Part shown: positions 47,836 through 61,090 of the stretch, piece by piece
Numbering within the stretch: the first letter of the stretch is position 1
Layout of the letters: each line of letters opens with the position of its first letter
Source of the DNA: Dermanyssus gallinae
Taxonomy: Eukaryota > Arthropoda > Arachnida > Mesostigmata > Dermanyssidae
Length of the DNA: 64,000 nucleotides
NCBI GenBank assembly: GCA_003439945.1
Contig: QVRM01006100.1
Location: 72,501 to 136,500, forward strand
Direction: 5' to 3'
Position numbers and translations under genes: made by a program
Notes under the pieces: generated by a model
Database searches by the model: none
Seen by the model: the letters and a program-made list of their open reading frames with translations, nothing else
Told to the model about the DNA's origin: nothing

Positions 47836-50620
47836 AGCCCGCTATAAAACGTATTGATGTGTTTTCAAATCCGATAGTAAGTGTAATATAAGATCATATT
47901 ATATACCACGAAAAATAAAATACATTTTTCTTTTTTTTTTTAATAGATAATGACCGGTAAAATGAATTCTGTAAACCGTGCGTTGCTAAGGTTATTGTGG
48001 GACTAACAAGCCCACTAAAATCCAGTATATTGGGCTTACAGCAAATATAGGGCTTACAGCAATGCCTTGCACAAAAACGAACCATTTCAAGCGCTCCGCG
48101 GATGATGCCGGGAATGATATTGCAGTATTTCAGCATCGTGCTATAGCTGTCTGGTAACTCGACAAATTCGGTCAGCGGGTTGGAATCGAATACGAGCGAA
48201 AACTCATCACCCGCGCTACTCCAATTAGTGATCGACGGATTCATCGTTAGGTACATTTTAAACGCCGACTGAAAAGCAACAAAAAAACAGAAGACAAACG
48301 TAACAATTGCAGTAGGTATTCCTTGTATAGCTCAGCAGCCTACCTGAATAAAAAAATAGGTTTTATTATTTTGATGATTCATTTACATGTGCACAAAAAC
48401 ACAGCACCCCCTAAAGCCATCAAATGTTAGTATAGAGTATTTATGTTACAAGTATCCTTATTATTTTTATATTGGTATTATTACGCTTGTACATGGATTA
48501 TGAAAATAAAGAAGTGTAGTGAGCTATCGTCGGATTGTTAATGTTGTCCCTCGCATCTTTGATCTAGACTGCTTCGGCCATGCATGCCGTTTGCTTAGAT
48601 TGTTGCTTCCAAGTTCTGTACAACCCCGACATTTTCGGGCGTTATTTTGCTAGACTGAAAATGTTGTTGAAAGGTATCGGATTCGGCCCTAGCGAAGACG
48701 CGCTCACACAGTTCCAAAAACATTGTGCATTTCTAACAGTAACGTTACCGTTACGCGACGTTAGGAGATGTGTGTGCATTGCGGAGAAAACAGTCGAAAT
48801 GTTCGAAATAAGCGATTGGAGCAAATGTACTGTGCGTGCACCAATGTACACAGGCGTGTGTGGCACTACACTACATGCAAACCTGAATTTTATCGGCCGT
48901 GTCTCGAAGGTCGACGCATCGTGCGCAGTTGGTTCGCGCGAGGAAGTCCTCGATAAGACGCTGTCCTATACTGTAGCCAATTCGCTCCAGTTGTTTGTTC
49001 ACCTATGGCCAGCCGTGGCAAACAAACAAAACGGTGAAAATAACAAAAGCGGTTACAATTATCTTATTATCTTCTTTTTCTCCCCTTATCCCCAAACCCT
49101 TGTACCACTTTTCATAACGAGAACTTAAGCATGTGAATGTATGCAGTTCCGTAAATAAACCATGTTTGAATTGAATTATCTTCTCATTTGGGAAAATCGC
49201 TTAGTCAGGGCAACCAACAACTATCAATCATTGAAGTCGACTCAGAAAACTTTGAACATACCGTGCTGTTAGTTTCGCATCGCGGCAAATAACGTTAAAG
49301 TGAAACAGTTCTAGTAATGTGAAACGAGACTTCAAACAATCGCTAAGCTTTGTTTCAACTGTTTCAATTAGAACGAGATGGTTTTCTCAAAAAGTAGCGT
49401 ATACCTTTCACGATGTAGCTATATACCGGTTCTTATGATGAATACTATTAACAGTGATAAACTATTATAAAATTTATGTGTGTAGACTAGTATTTCCAAA
49501 ATATATATATATACAATTTTGTTACGGCAATTTTTAATTTGTCTTATGATATGACGTTTATTGATACTTAGTTGTAGTTTCTCATTTGTGTTACAACTTC
49601 ATATAGACCACAGGCTAGTGCGAAGCATGTGTACAAGTTACAGTAAGATTTTATACATTATCACAGTAGTATCTCGTATTATTGCAATTATTCTTCTATG
49701 GATTGTGTACATGTTTACATAGTTATGGTTTAATCAAACGCAAGTAAGGTTACATAGGGCGTTCTCGCAGTGTTTTTGAATTGACTAAGCGGTATAAGTG
49801 TCCTAATGTTACTCGGCAACTTGTTCCACAAGGTAGCACCTAAATTATAGAATGTAAACCTTGATTGTGTACTTGTGGCCGAGGAGACAATGAGCAAGTG
49901 AGATGCCGAGCCTCGGGTGTTTTGGGTCCTTGCAGATTCGATAAGGCCAACCAGGTTGGGATGGTGACCAAAAACAATTCGTTTTATTTCGACAACTATG
50001 GAGAACTGAATTAGGTATTGTAACGGGAGCACTGAGAGTTCTTTATATTGTTCTATTGATATTGAGACGCGATGTGGGAGACCTAAGACGAGGCGAAAGA
50101 TGTTAGTAATAAGAACGACGGTGGTTTTTCGTAAGACGAATCTTAAAGCGAGAAATAAGCAATGCATGTAATAAAAACAAACCTCTTCGCAGTTTTCATG
50201 GTCCTTAAGCATCTGCGCTACAAGCGCTCCATACGTGAGAGTAAACAACTCGTTGTTCTGAAAGAGGAAAATGACATAATATTTACTAAGGGTTTTCTGA
50301 TCTATTTTATGTCACTTTTTAGATCGCTTATTGTGTAACAATATGCCTAATATATGCGCATATACAATTACAGGATACATTTGCTGACTTGAGAAGAAAC
50401 GTGGATGTATACAATATACCTATATGTATGTCTCTGTGCACACTGACACACACGATGTAATTGGGCCACCAACGGCCTCGCTAATTGATGAATTGTTATT
50501 GTTAGCTTTTTTTTGGTTGTTAAATATGTCAGAAAAACTAGAACGAAGCTGGACGGATAAGCGTTAAGCGCCACTTACCACTTTCTTGCTGTCAGCGAGT
50601 TTGTTGGTTTGCCTCGACAT
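45877..50620 (-). CDS. TRAPPC3: TRAPPC3 (BET3), one expected exon not found
   Basis: Core TRAPP subunit, a tethering and Rab-GEF complex at ER-Golgi. Coding segments on the minus strand: 50579-50620 (MSRQTNKLADSKKV), 50183-50257 (NNELFTLTYGALVAQMLKDH), 48083-48268 (AFKMYLTMNPSITNWSSAGD, EFVELPD, GIIRGALEM) and 45877-45996 (VLCWFVQDTLRGDAST, RIRMVKKMEDAIP). All borders are GT-AG and all four segments are in phase 0. Together they give 140 residues against 180 in human. The absent part corresponds to about 40 residues that include the conserved acylated-Cys region and the GYNIG...FLAR helix. It should lie between 48269 and 50182, where I find instead LINE fragments and an opposite-strand open frame. 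Because the joins stay in frame, the deletion could be real, or the exon may be in an assembly error. Confidence 0.9.
46491..46812. mobile_element. foldback/MITE with about 110-bp inverted repeats
   Basis: Left arm 46491-46608 reads ATCGGCTACTAAATCATTAT and on through GCGGACGACAA and TTAGTAAAACT to TTCTAAACAAAATAA. Right arm 46693-46812 is its near-perfect reverse complement. Spacer about 85 bp. The right end abuts (TA)n at 46811. No coding capacity. Lies in the last TRAPPC3 intron. Confidence 0.85.
46838..47775. mobile_element. second long inverted-repeat element between (TA)n tracts
   Basis: Arms 46838-47130 and 47480-47775 are diverged reverse complements of each other. Shared landmarks: CCCAG at the tip, TTTTTTTCAATG, CTGAGAAGTCT, GTGACACTGG, TTGCCCGATA, AAATGTGCAATTGC, ACTAAGCACATC and GGC-AGAAGAT. 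The inner spacer is about 350 bp. (TA)n lies at both outer ends (46811-46838 and 47770-47831). Terminal CAGT...CCCAG and TA-flanking fit a Tc1/mariner-type ancestry, but no transposase frame is visible. Confidence 0.8.
47770..47831. repeat. (TA)n microsatellite
   Basis: 62 bp of pure TA at the outer end of the long inverted repeat. Confidence 0.95.
48580..49128 (+). CDS. unidentified 182-codon open frame
   Basis: Unbroken frame, more GC-rich than its surroundings, starting MHAVCLDCCFQVLYN and with GRYFARLKMLLKGIGF, GTTLHANLNFIGRVSKVD and LDKTLSYTVANS. I do not recognise the family. The last 40 codons (IIFFFSPYP...) and the following GTAAATAAACC and (TTGAA)2 look like a LINE 3' end, so all or part may belong to a retroelement. 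It occupies the TRAPPC3 intron where the missing exon is expected, on the opposite strand. Confidence 0.3.
   Translation: MHAVCLDCCFQVLYNPDIFGRYFARLKMLLKGIGFGPSEDALTQFQKHCAFLTVTLPLRDVRRCVCIAEKTVEMFEISDWSKCTVRAPMYTGVCGTTLHANLNFIGRVSKVDASCAVGSREEVLDKTLSYTVANSLQLFVHLWPAVANKQNGENNKSGYNYLIIFFFSPYPQTLVPLFITRT
49000..49178 (+). mobile_element. possible CR1-like LINE 3' end
   Basis: Pyrimidine-rich segment (TCTTCTTTTTCTCCCCTTAT), then CGTAAATAAACCATG and TTTGAATTGAATT. The pentamer-like tail and AATAAA resemble CR1-type 3' ends, compare the LINE at 43.3 kb. Confidence 0.35.
49560..50165 (-). mobile_element. CR1-like LINE C-terminal fragment
   Basis: Minus-strand frame 49730-50160 reads FRLVLGLPHRVSISIEQYKE, LSVLPLQYLIQFSIVVEIKR, then SRFTFYNLGATLWNKLPSNI and RTLIPLSQFKN before the stop. 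The last motif (F-x(n)-LWN-LP-IR) is typical of the end of CR1-like ORF2. AATAAA on the minus strand near 49560 may mark its 3' end. Inserted in the TRAPPC3 intron just after the donor at 50182, sense with the gene. Confidence 0.75.
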
Positions 50621-50639
50621 TTTGCAAAATACGGACCTT

Positions 50640-52310
50640 TTCCTAGGGAGTAAGCAAGTCGGATGGGGAACGAGCGGGTGCTGACAAGTCAGGATTGCCT
50701 AACGATTGGCTTCGAATGTGGCCGCCGTAAAGTCACCACCAGCGTTCAGTTGTTGTTGTTGTTATTGTTGTGCTTCTGTAGTCGTCAAACTAAGTAATAC
50801 TCAAGTAGCTTTTGTTGTTGTCACTGTTATTGTTAGCAAGTCTTCTATGCCATACCAACACAAATCACACTTCGCGCATTATCCGTCGTATCCGACGCAC
50901 GCGGGCCCGGCTATGTGCGTGTCGTTGCCGATGTTCGCTCTGATCGCCGAGCTCCGACGCTATTCGTCCATCAAACTGACAACTGCGAATAACCGAAAAC
51001 TTCTACACACGACACTCGAGAGCACTTGCAACACGCCGCACCAATAGTGGGAACGACACATAGGAGACACTCAGGGCGGGTAGAGATGACAGATAGAGAA
51101 GATGATGGGGTAGTGCTTGAAGATGATGTTGTTAACTGATTGTTAATTTAGCTTACTGCTAATTGACAGGATAGTAGTATTTGGTGAGTAATAGGTGAGA
51201 TTATGCGACCACCAATGCGTAGCAGCTATTTCGTGAAGAATTCAATTTCAGGCCGTCGCAGTGTTGTCCGGTCGGCGCTCCGGTGAGCCAATCCCGTCCG
51301 CCATTCATCTACCCGCCCGGATCTGGTTGGTGTTCAGGTAGATAGAAGGGGATTGTGTGTTCGAACAGACTTATACGGCTGTCTGCCTGTCTGTTCTTCC
51401 TGAGGAAGGGAAGAGTTCGCACGTTCGACGGCCAACTCCACAGATGACACTCGGACAAACGGTGACACGGTACCGGATGAGGTGCAACTTGGTCGTGAAC
51501 TGTGTGGCAGGACCTGTGTATCTCGCTGTCTCTGTGTCAGTTTATCTGTCTGTATTTTGGTCTACCGGTGGTCTGATAGAATGAACGGCACAGCTGGACA
51601 GCACCAGCAACAGAACCAACGAGCCAGCCAGCAGGGGAGATGAGAACGTAGTAGGAGGCGTTCTCTCATCATCGACACTGCCTAGTGAGAGTTGGCCCTG
51701 TCTGGAGTCAGCCGAGGAGAGGGTGCACGCATGAGGGGCGGTTCATTTGGCTCAAGCAATTGTCTCTCGTATTGCTGTGACTACGGGTGTGTTGGATAAA
51801 CCGGAATTCAAACGGAAACTAAAGAAGAGCTTCAATCAATAGTAGTAGTAGTAGTAGTTGTAGTGGTAATGGGTGGTGGAGAGGCGAATGGGTTCGGCGG
51901 GGTTGCAGCAAAGTAAAATGGTGAGAACTTGTAATAGTAAATAATTAAGAAAACTTCTTGCCGTAGTAGTAGTAGTAGCAATTTGACGTCCTTCCTTTTG
52001 TACTACTAACTAACTTAACAGGTTGGAATTTTGTTTAACCTGGCATTGTCGGAACAAGTTAATTATACTCTGTCCAAATATATATATATATATATATATA
52101 TCTTCATATCCTAAATAAATGTTTGCATGAACCTGTATATATAAATATTTATGTTATTGCGTTGGCAACTCTTAATTATATTTGGCATTTCTTATTTGTT
52201 GTAGTTGGGAAATCTTAATTCTCAATTATAATTTTAAAAAATTAAATAAAATGTTTGTATAAATTCGAATAAGCTACACCCAATATAACGCAATCGATAT
52301 TAAAAAAAAC
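50640..52310. other. upstream of TRAPPC3
   Basis: Promoter side of TRAPPC3. TTG run at 50751-50770, TAG/AGT runs at 51841-51857 and 51966-51980, (TA)n at 52078-52101. GC-richer segment 51250-51760 without a recognisable gene. Confidence 0.5.
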
Positions 52311-53515
52311 ACTTTCCAAAATCTGCCAGATGAAGTGAAGATGGTTGCTTACGCTGATGACCTGATCGTTGCGCTTAGACAGAGGAAGAACTCAAACCAA
52401 CGACAAACATGGATGGATAAAACTGGGCTGTAACTTGCCCAGGAGAAGAGCAAGGCTATTATCTTGACAAGGGAGAAAAGGTGGCCAAGATAAAGCTGAT
52501 ATTGGCGGGCCAGGGGATCAAGCAAGTAACGGAAGCCAAATTCCGTGACGTCCTACTAGATAAGAGACTCAAGCGCGAAGAAGGTCAAGGCGACCAAAGC
52601 CGCAAGCGCGATACACAAGATCCTGCCAAACATACACGGGCCGGGGGAAATATCGGCGACGACTATTAATGTCGGTTACCTAATCAGTCGCATTCTTCGT
52701 AGCGCCAGTGTAGATGCAAAACACCCTGAAATCGAAGACGGCAAGAAAGGTCCTTAAAAGCACACAGACAACAGCGCGCCTAGAATCCTGCAAGCTTTTT
52801 TTTCGGGCTGACTCTCAGCTAACATTTAACGTCCCCGGAACACGTCCCTTTCACATTGCTTCGTGCCTACCGTACGGTTAGCAACGAGTAGCCAGGCTAG
52901 ATTGTGAAAGGTAAGAAGGAGGACTGCAGCTCACCAAAGAAGCGGAGAGGGAAAGAACAATGCGGTCGTGACAAGAATGCGATGCCATCACCACAGACTA
53001 CCCAGGTCGCTTACTTCACCTGCTCATCCCAAGCATAAAGACAATGGATAGACCGCCTGGCGGGGCGTTTCTTACGCAACGTTTTACTGACCGCGAGGCA
53101 TTCCAAAGCTATCCTCTATACATAGGCAAAGTTCCCTCGGAAACCTGCGTGCGGAGGGTCGACAATGACCCTGATCACACTCTCCTGAAATGCAAGGGAT
53201 TAGAGCAAACAAGAACAACTGCCATCGGAACGCCAGACCCGCCGAGAAGTAACATGAGGATGTTTGTGGAGTAAGTACGCGGCACAGCATCCGCATGGAA
53301 ACTGGGCGAGGAAATGGCGACTGCGGCGATACAAGAGAAAACCAAGATTTGCAGGCGCAGAAGGGAACATCCTTAAAACATCAACAGCGTTTATATTTAA
53401 ACGGGTTCGCAGGTATCGGGACAAGCGCGTCGGATCGGTGAGAGAACCCGTGAGAGACTTTGGCCACATGATCCGTCAGACACTTGCCCCTTTCGTAGCA
53501 ACAGTGCGTAACTAG
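52311..53515 (+). mobile_element. R1-like LINE remnant, interrupted by a SINE
   Basis: LPDEVKMVAYADDLIVALR (YADD block) is followed by QEKSKAIILTREK and AKIKLILAGQGIKQVTEAKF, a broken stretch, and then a C-terminal segment AFLTQRFTDREAFQSYPLYI with C-x(n)-DPDHTLLKCKG, a degenerate version of the R1 zinc knuckle. Several stops and shifts. A family A SINE (52797-52875) lies inside it. Confidence 0.75.
52797..52875 (-). repeat. SINE family A, 5'-truncated copy inside a LINE
   Basis: Minus strand ends AGCTGAGAGTCAGCCCGAAA followed by an A run. Nested in the R1-like remnant, so it inserted after the LINE had died. Confidence 0.8.
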
Positions 53516-55740
53516 ATTCAACCCTCTCAAAAAAAAATTAAGCGTCTTTATAGAAACTCGCGTAGAAACACAACCTAACCGTGGTTATTTATAATGTAAT
53601 ATGTTCCAACTACCACCAAGGTAATTAGGGTTGTAAAAAAACTAGGCCAAGTCATACAAGCAGCAATATACTAGATTTTTAGCTAGTTCTTTGTCAATGA
53701 AACGGTCCATATTGTATATGCTGCTTTCATTCCTTAACATACACTGAATATATATTGTAATAAGTAACAATCCCATTGTTGAGTAGGGATTCCGCTGGTT
53801 TGATAAAGGCGCACACTACTACTTGACATTCGAGCAATTTTGCTGCACAAAGGCATGCACACGTGTTCAATCTTTAATAAAACAGAATCAGTACTCTAAC
53901 TATAGATAATATAAAATATAATACTTTCAGACTCAAGTCGCACATAAATTAGCATTTATTGGTGGTAGCTTCCAATGCATACTCCAACTTGTTGTTCTTG
54001 GCGCTCTACGCTAAAAAGTGAATAATTGGTTGTAAGGCATAGACATATACACCGGCTAGACGGACTTTTATAACAATATTAAATAAAAGCATACCTTTTT
54101 TTTATTTTAGATGAGTCCATGTAGATCATTTGTAATGTGGATCACCATAAAACCTTGATTTAAAGACACTGAGCAGTAAAGGGTTTGCTATAGGACGGCA
54201 ACACGAACTACGCTGCATTTAGTACTTTTAAAATATCCGGCTGATAAATGTTTTCAGAATAAGTATATCAGACACGTATCTGCATGCTACTTCTGCACTT
54301 ACACGATAGTGACAATGGGAAAATAATTAATTTTATACACGTTTTGTACCCTATGCAGGGTGCTGCCACTTCTGGTTTTTATAGTAGATTTTACAAACAC
54401 AAACTTATGCATGTAGATGTTTGCGTTTCAAACTATTTGATGTAATTGTAAAAAGGCATTATTTGGGCTTTGTTAAGTTCAAGTGAGTGTAGAGAGACGC
54501 GTGCGGTTTTCTAGCCTTGCACAGTTACAACCTTAACATGCATACCCATGTGCATTAAATTGTTGGTTTTTATTTCATTGAATCTTTTGCATTTAGAAAA
54601 TGCCAATTTCAGCAATTATGAGTAGGAGCATACATTTGCTTTCCCGTTACTGTCCTACAGTAAAAACAAAAACTTTGCAAAAACACGCGCCTTTATCAAT
54701 TTTACAGTCTTCTCTAAGCGGCCTCTCCCCCAAAAAACGTATATCTACTTAATAATTAAGACGGGCTTGGCAATTGGCCCCAGTAGACATGTTCACAAAT
54801 CCTTTGACCCCCCCCTCGCATCTGTGGGTTGGCTCAACCGACTTTGCCTGGTCGGTCAAGCCCAATGATGATGCATGGACTTCATGTCTCCGGTCGCATT
54901 CTCGTGTTGAACGTTCAGGAAGTCTATCTACTGTGCAAATGCATGGGCGTCTCCCGGGGCTAAGCTATCTTCAATAAAAAGTGCTCTAATGATAATTTAG
55001 CCGATATCAGGGCGTTGGCAAGGACACTTCGATTTCCTACTTCTGTTTTTTTTCCAGTAATTACTTATCAAGCTTCTTCCAACCCACTCCCCTGTCTACG
55101 GAGATTAGTAACCCCCATCTTGTTCTGGTAGTTTACGGCTCGTATATTGATTGACTTCATTTTTGTTATGGTAGTTTATGGTTAACGTACATTTACAGAG
55201 GGGGTCCTAATTAGTTCGCTACAGGTTCTAGGTGCTACTCTGGTTCTCTTACTGTGTGTGCTAAATGTGCTGCAGTAGTCTCCCGTAATCTCGATCATCG
55301 CTTTGACTAGTTTCCTGATGAAGGCAAAGCTATTTTTACTATTGGCTCCAGGGCGACGGGTCGCACAATAGAGTGCTCCCTAAGCAGGAGAGAGACCAAA
55401 TTTATTTGGCCGAAACGTACATCAATTAGTAATAACTATTAAGTAATATGAGGGCAATCCATCGGAGTCTCCTTAACCTACATAATGTTGAGCTACAGTG
55501 TCAAACCGCCAGACTGACGGTTTGTTAAAGTTACCAACAAATATTTAATTTTTTTCGTTGAATCCAGCCTGGAAGAATTCATTGCAAAAGTCATTGTCGT
55601 TTGCCTAAAGGGAAAACAACAAATTTCCAAGAAAATGCGGGTTTATTTAATCCAATGAAGTCGCTCCCCCTCTTTCATTGAAAGTACCATGTCTCTGATA
55701 TACCACCAAAAACCCGTCAAAGGCTTTTTTCAGTTGACTT
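53516..55740. other. intergenic, nothing recognised
   Basis: AT-rich with no supported gene, RNA or repeat family. The 54774-54977 frame is unremarkable. Confidence 0.5.
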
Positions 55741-55829
55741 TTGGCTCGCTTTGACTCTTTGAGTTGCCTGTACCCTCGGACCACCGATTGCATTCTCGTA
55801 GAAGAGCAATTTTTCAGTGCAATGCAGTA

Positions 55830-56587
55830 ATGGCTGCTCTTTCATAAACATATCACTCTTTCCCATGCTGAGGTTGCCAAGAGAGCACTGCAAGCCTCCA
55901 AAACGACTGGCAATAGAGCAAGCGAAGCGTGTCCACCATCTGAAACGAAATTTACAACCCAATGTATCGTTACGACATGAAAAACGCACGCTTATAAACG
56001 TGGTTGCGATGTGTAAATAGTCTATTAGATCAGGTTTTACGTTTTGTCATCAGTGCTTTCAGCCCTGTTGAGCTTAAATTATTATTCATCATTTTTGTGA
56101 TAAATTGTCTAAACATATAATTGAGTGACAAAGTTTAAAATTTAAAACCTGCCATTTCAGCACTAGAAGAACTGAGAGAGACAGGCAGCGAATCACTGTA
56201 CACCGACGTACCTTAATTTCACTGAAGCAATGCGTCTGAGGTTTGTTTCACTCAGGTCTGAGACGGCCGAAGAGAATCGACACACAGTTAAGTATGTCGT
56301 TATAACGACCGTGTTATCACCAAACACTGTCATCATTCCTGGCTGCCGCGACAACAAGAGAACTTCCCAACACAAGAACTTCAGCTGAAATGTAGCCAAA
56401 TGTACAACCAGGTGTATCGTTACAAAATGAAATACACACTTTCATACGATACAAGTAAATTACCAACTTTAATCAGGCAATAATTTGTCATCAGCGCTTT
56501 CAGCCCTGTTGAGCTTAAATTATGTCTGTTCATCATTCTCCATCAATCGTCTAAATATATAATTAGCTCTAGCTAGTTCTCCCCGTA

Positions 56588-56623
<36 letters not shown>

Positions 56624-57840
56624 CAACAGCAAACTGCGAATTTCCCTATACCACAGAAATATGCACTGTAAATATAACAGATAACAACATCTTCGTTTTT
56701 GCTCCTTAAGCTTCTTTTGAACTATTAATGTTACAAGCTTAGTGTGACATTCCACCGTTACGCCTACGTACCTTCATTTCAGCAAAGCTGTTCATCTGAG
56801 GTTTGCTTCAGTCAGGTCGGAGACAGCCGAGAGGAGTCGATACACATCTACGGTAATATATACCAATGCCGGCCCTCCTGCCAGCCACCGATGGGTCATC
56901 AGAGAAGTTGCCGCTGTCGTCACGAACATGTTATGGACATAACTGCTCACTCACTTCATACAGAAGTGAAACATCACGATCGAAAGTTGGCATCCTGCAA
57001 ACAAAAGCCTAAGCTGTTACTGTGGTAGTGGTTGAAAGGGGGCAAGGCTGATGGCAACAACAGCAATATTTACTGCTATCGCGTCTTTGGTGTTTGTGCC
57101 AGACCAGATGTAAGTTCTCATCAAATGGTTCAGCCCTGTTGGGTTTCGGGGCCCTATAAAGGGGCTGTAAAGTACTTCAACGACGCGCTTTGCACGTTTC
57201 TGGTGACGGACAAACAACAATGTCGTTAATATGCAACCATGGCTTGAAATTAATAAGTGCCCAGTAATTTTAAATGACGGTCATCTATTCAAAGAACTAA
57301 TAACGCCATGCGCAAGGATCAGACGGAGTAAAAACTTCCTTCTGAGCTGAGAAGACACACTTGTGTCTTGTGTGTTGAAGCAACATGTATAGAAGTCGCT
57401 TGATAACAATTGCTCGATAAATTGCCATCGGAACTGACTGACTTCATCAACACTCGATAAATATGCGCGCTCACAGGCTGACCAGTATCGTTTGAGTTTG
57501 ATTGTGCGTTTGGAATTTCTTCCCGATGACTGGTGAGCTGTACTTTTGTCTATAAAAGTATACCCTGAATGACTAGCGGTTAAAGCTTACCTTAAGAGAG
57601 GATTGTGCGGTAGGTTGGGAGTAAGTTCCAGTTCCCCCAACACAACTTCAGCACGACCATCTCTCCCCTGAAATGCAACCGAGTGTTCGATCAGGTATAT
57701 ACTTCTAACACGAAATACATACTTTCATAGGATACAAGTAGTTGGCAACTTTTATCAGGTCGTAATTTGTCATCAGCGCTTTCAGCCCTGTTGAGCTTAA
57801 ATTATTTCTGTTCATCACGTTTGCCAATTTGATTGAATAT
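55830..57840. repeat. diverged array of related units
   Basis: The segment TTTGTCATCAGCGCTTTCAG followed by CCCTGTTGAGCTTAAATTA occurs at about 56045, 56486 and 57766, with a weaker copy near 57114. Upstream parts also repeat: ATACACACTTTCATACGATA (56430 and 57716), GTATCGTTAC (55966, 56410), and a block with TCTGAGGTTTG, TCAGTCAGGTC and GAGACAGCCGA (56235 and 56795). Spacing is 440-650 bp. A (TA)n lies at 56590-56622. Confidence 0.75.
57570..57645 (+). repeat. possible tRNA-like segment
   Basis: ACTAGCGGTTAAAGC resembles an A box; GTAAGTTCCAGTTCCCCC, about 50 bp on, resembles a B box with one key mismatch. It may be a SINE head within the array; weak. Confidence 0.25.
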
Positions 57841-59888
<2,048 letters not shown>

Positions 59889-59904
59889 ATATTTTTTTTA
59901 TTAA

Positions 59905-59960
59905 GGCGAGCACTGCCGAGTGTGCAAACGTATTGTAAATGATTAATAAATCATCACAAT
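59905..59960 (+). repeat. 56-bp TA-flanked conserved element, copy 3
   Basis: Identical over 56 bp to copy 1 (19788-19843, minus). Followed by TTTTTTATATATATG. Lies about 0.6 kb before the unidentified plus-strand exon. Confidence 0.9.
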
Positions 59961-60585
59961 TTTTTATATATATGTTCAATTATTTCCTTCCAAACATTTG
60001 CGGAATACGAAAAGAAAATGCATGATTAATTTGCTTAATTCGACATGCTTCAAGTTCTGTCACAAGTTGTCACCGCTTCGCATATCGTTTTTATTGTAAG
60101 CTTGAAACATTGTGGATGATATATATATGTATATATATATACTTAGTTTAAACAGCCTCATTCAACAATAACATGTTTGTAACAGCATAACAGATTTTTG
60201 ATACTGAACGACGTAATTGATTAGTACGGTATACTACAACGTACTGCTATGTCTCATGTAAAGCGTTTTCAGTCGTCTTGGCTAGAAGCGCCTTCATACG
60301 CGTTCGAGTACTTCAATGTAGATTCACATGAATACTTGGTTCCTTAACTATAAAGCATCTAAATATTTTGCTACATAAATTCAGTAACTATTTGTCTGTC
60401 ACTCTTAGTTTATTGGTAACGTCCAGTGATAATATGATATTGTAGTGCGGTTGGCCTTACTTCGCTACGCTGACACGAAGGTACAAATACGGAGAAGCAA
60501 AATTCAGTTGAAAAGCTAACGCAGGGAGGTGTAAACCATAAGGTGACAAATAGTGATGTTTCTGCTTTCGATTTATATATTTCAG

Positions 60586-60731
60586 TTGGTAGTCCTGTAC
60601 GGTGATACTTTCTTAATAGGATCTGAGCAAGTTCTTAAAATTTATCGCGCAGTGGAGGGTGAGTTAGAATTTAATCCACTACCGCATCCAGATAGCGTCA
60701 TTTTTGTTAATGTTTTGGTGAAAGATGAGAG
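60586..60731 (+). CDS. candidate internal exon of an unidentified gene
   Basis: Acceptor ATATATTTCAG before 60586 and donor GAGAG|GTAATG after 60731 bound an open frame LVVLYGDTFLIGSEQVLKIY...LEFNPLPHPDSVIFVNVLVKDE. The composition and borders look like a true exon of 48 codons plus two bases. I do not recognise the protein. No partner exons found; the mariner insertion follows 360 bp downstream. Confidence 0.5.
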
Positions 60732-61090
60732 GTAATGCTCCCACAAACAACGGTGTGAGAAAATCGCAAGCACATCAATGTCGGTGCCGCAACATTCGCC
60801 ACCAAAGGTCAGGCTGTGTACTGTTCTTTTGTACAACTTCCAGCGAAGGTGAAGTGCACAGGGTTGTTTTGAAGAGTTTCGATCGACCGTTGAGGATGAA
60901 GCTCCATCTCTAGAGAGTGCGTATGGATGATACAGAACATTTCGAACCGGACATTTGAATTTGCTTGACGAACCCGGTAAAGAACGTCCAAAACAGCAGC
61001 GAAAGATGTGACAGATGCGTGTAAGGCTGCGACTGAATGAAAACTCAGACATAACATGTGCATCGCTAGGGAAAACATGGGGTTTGGATA

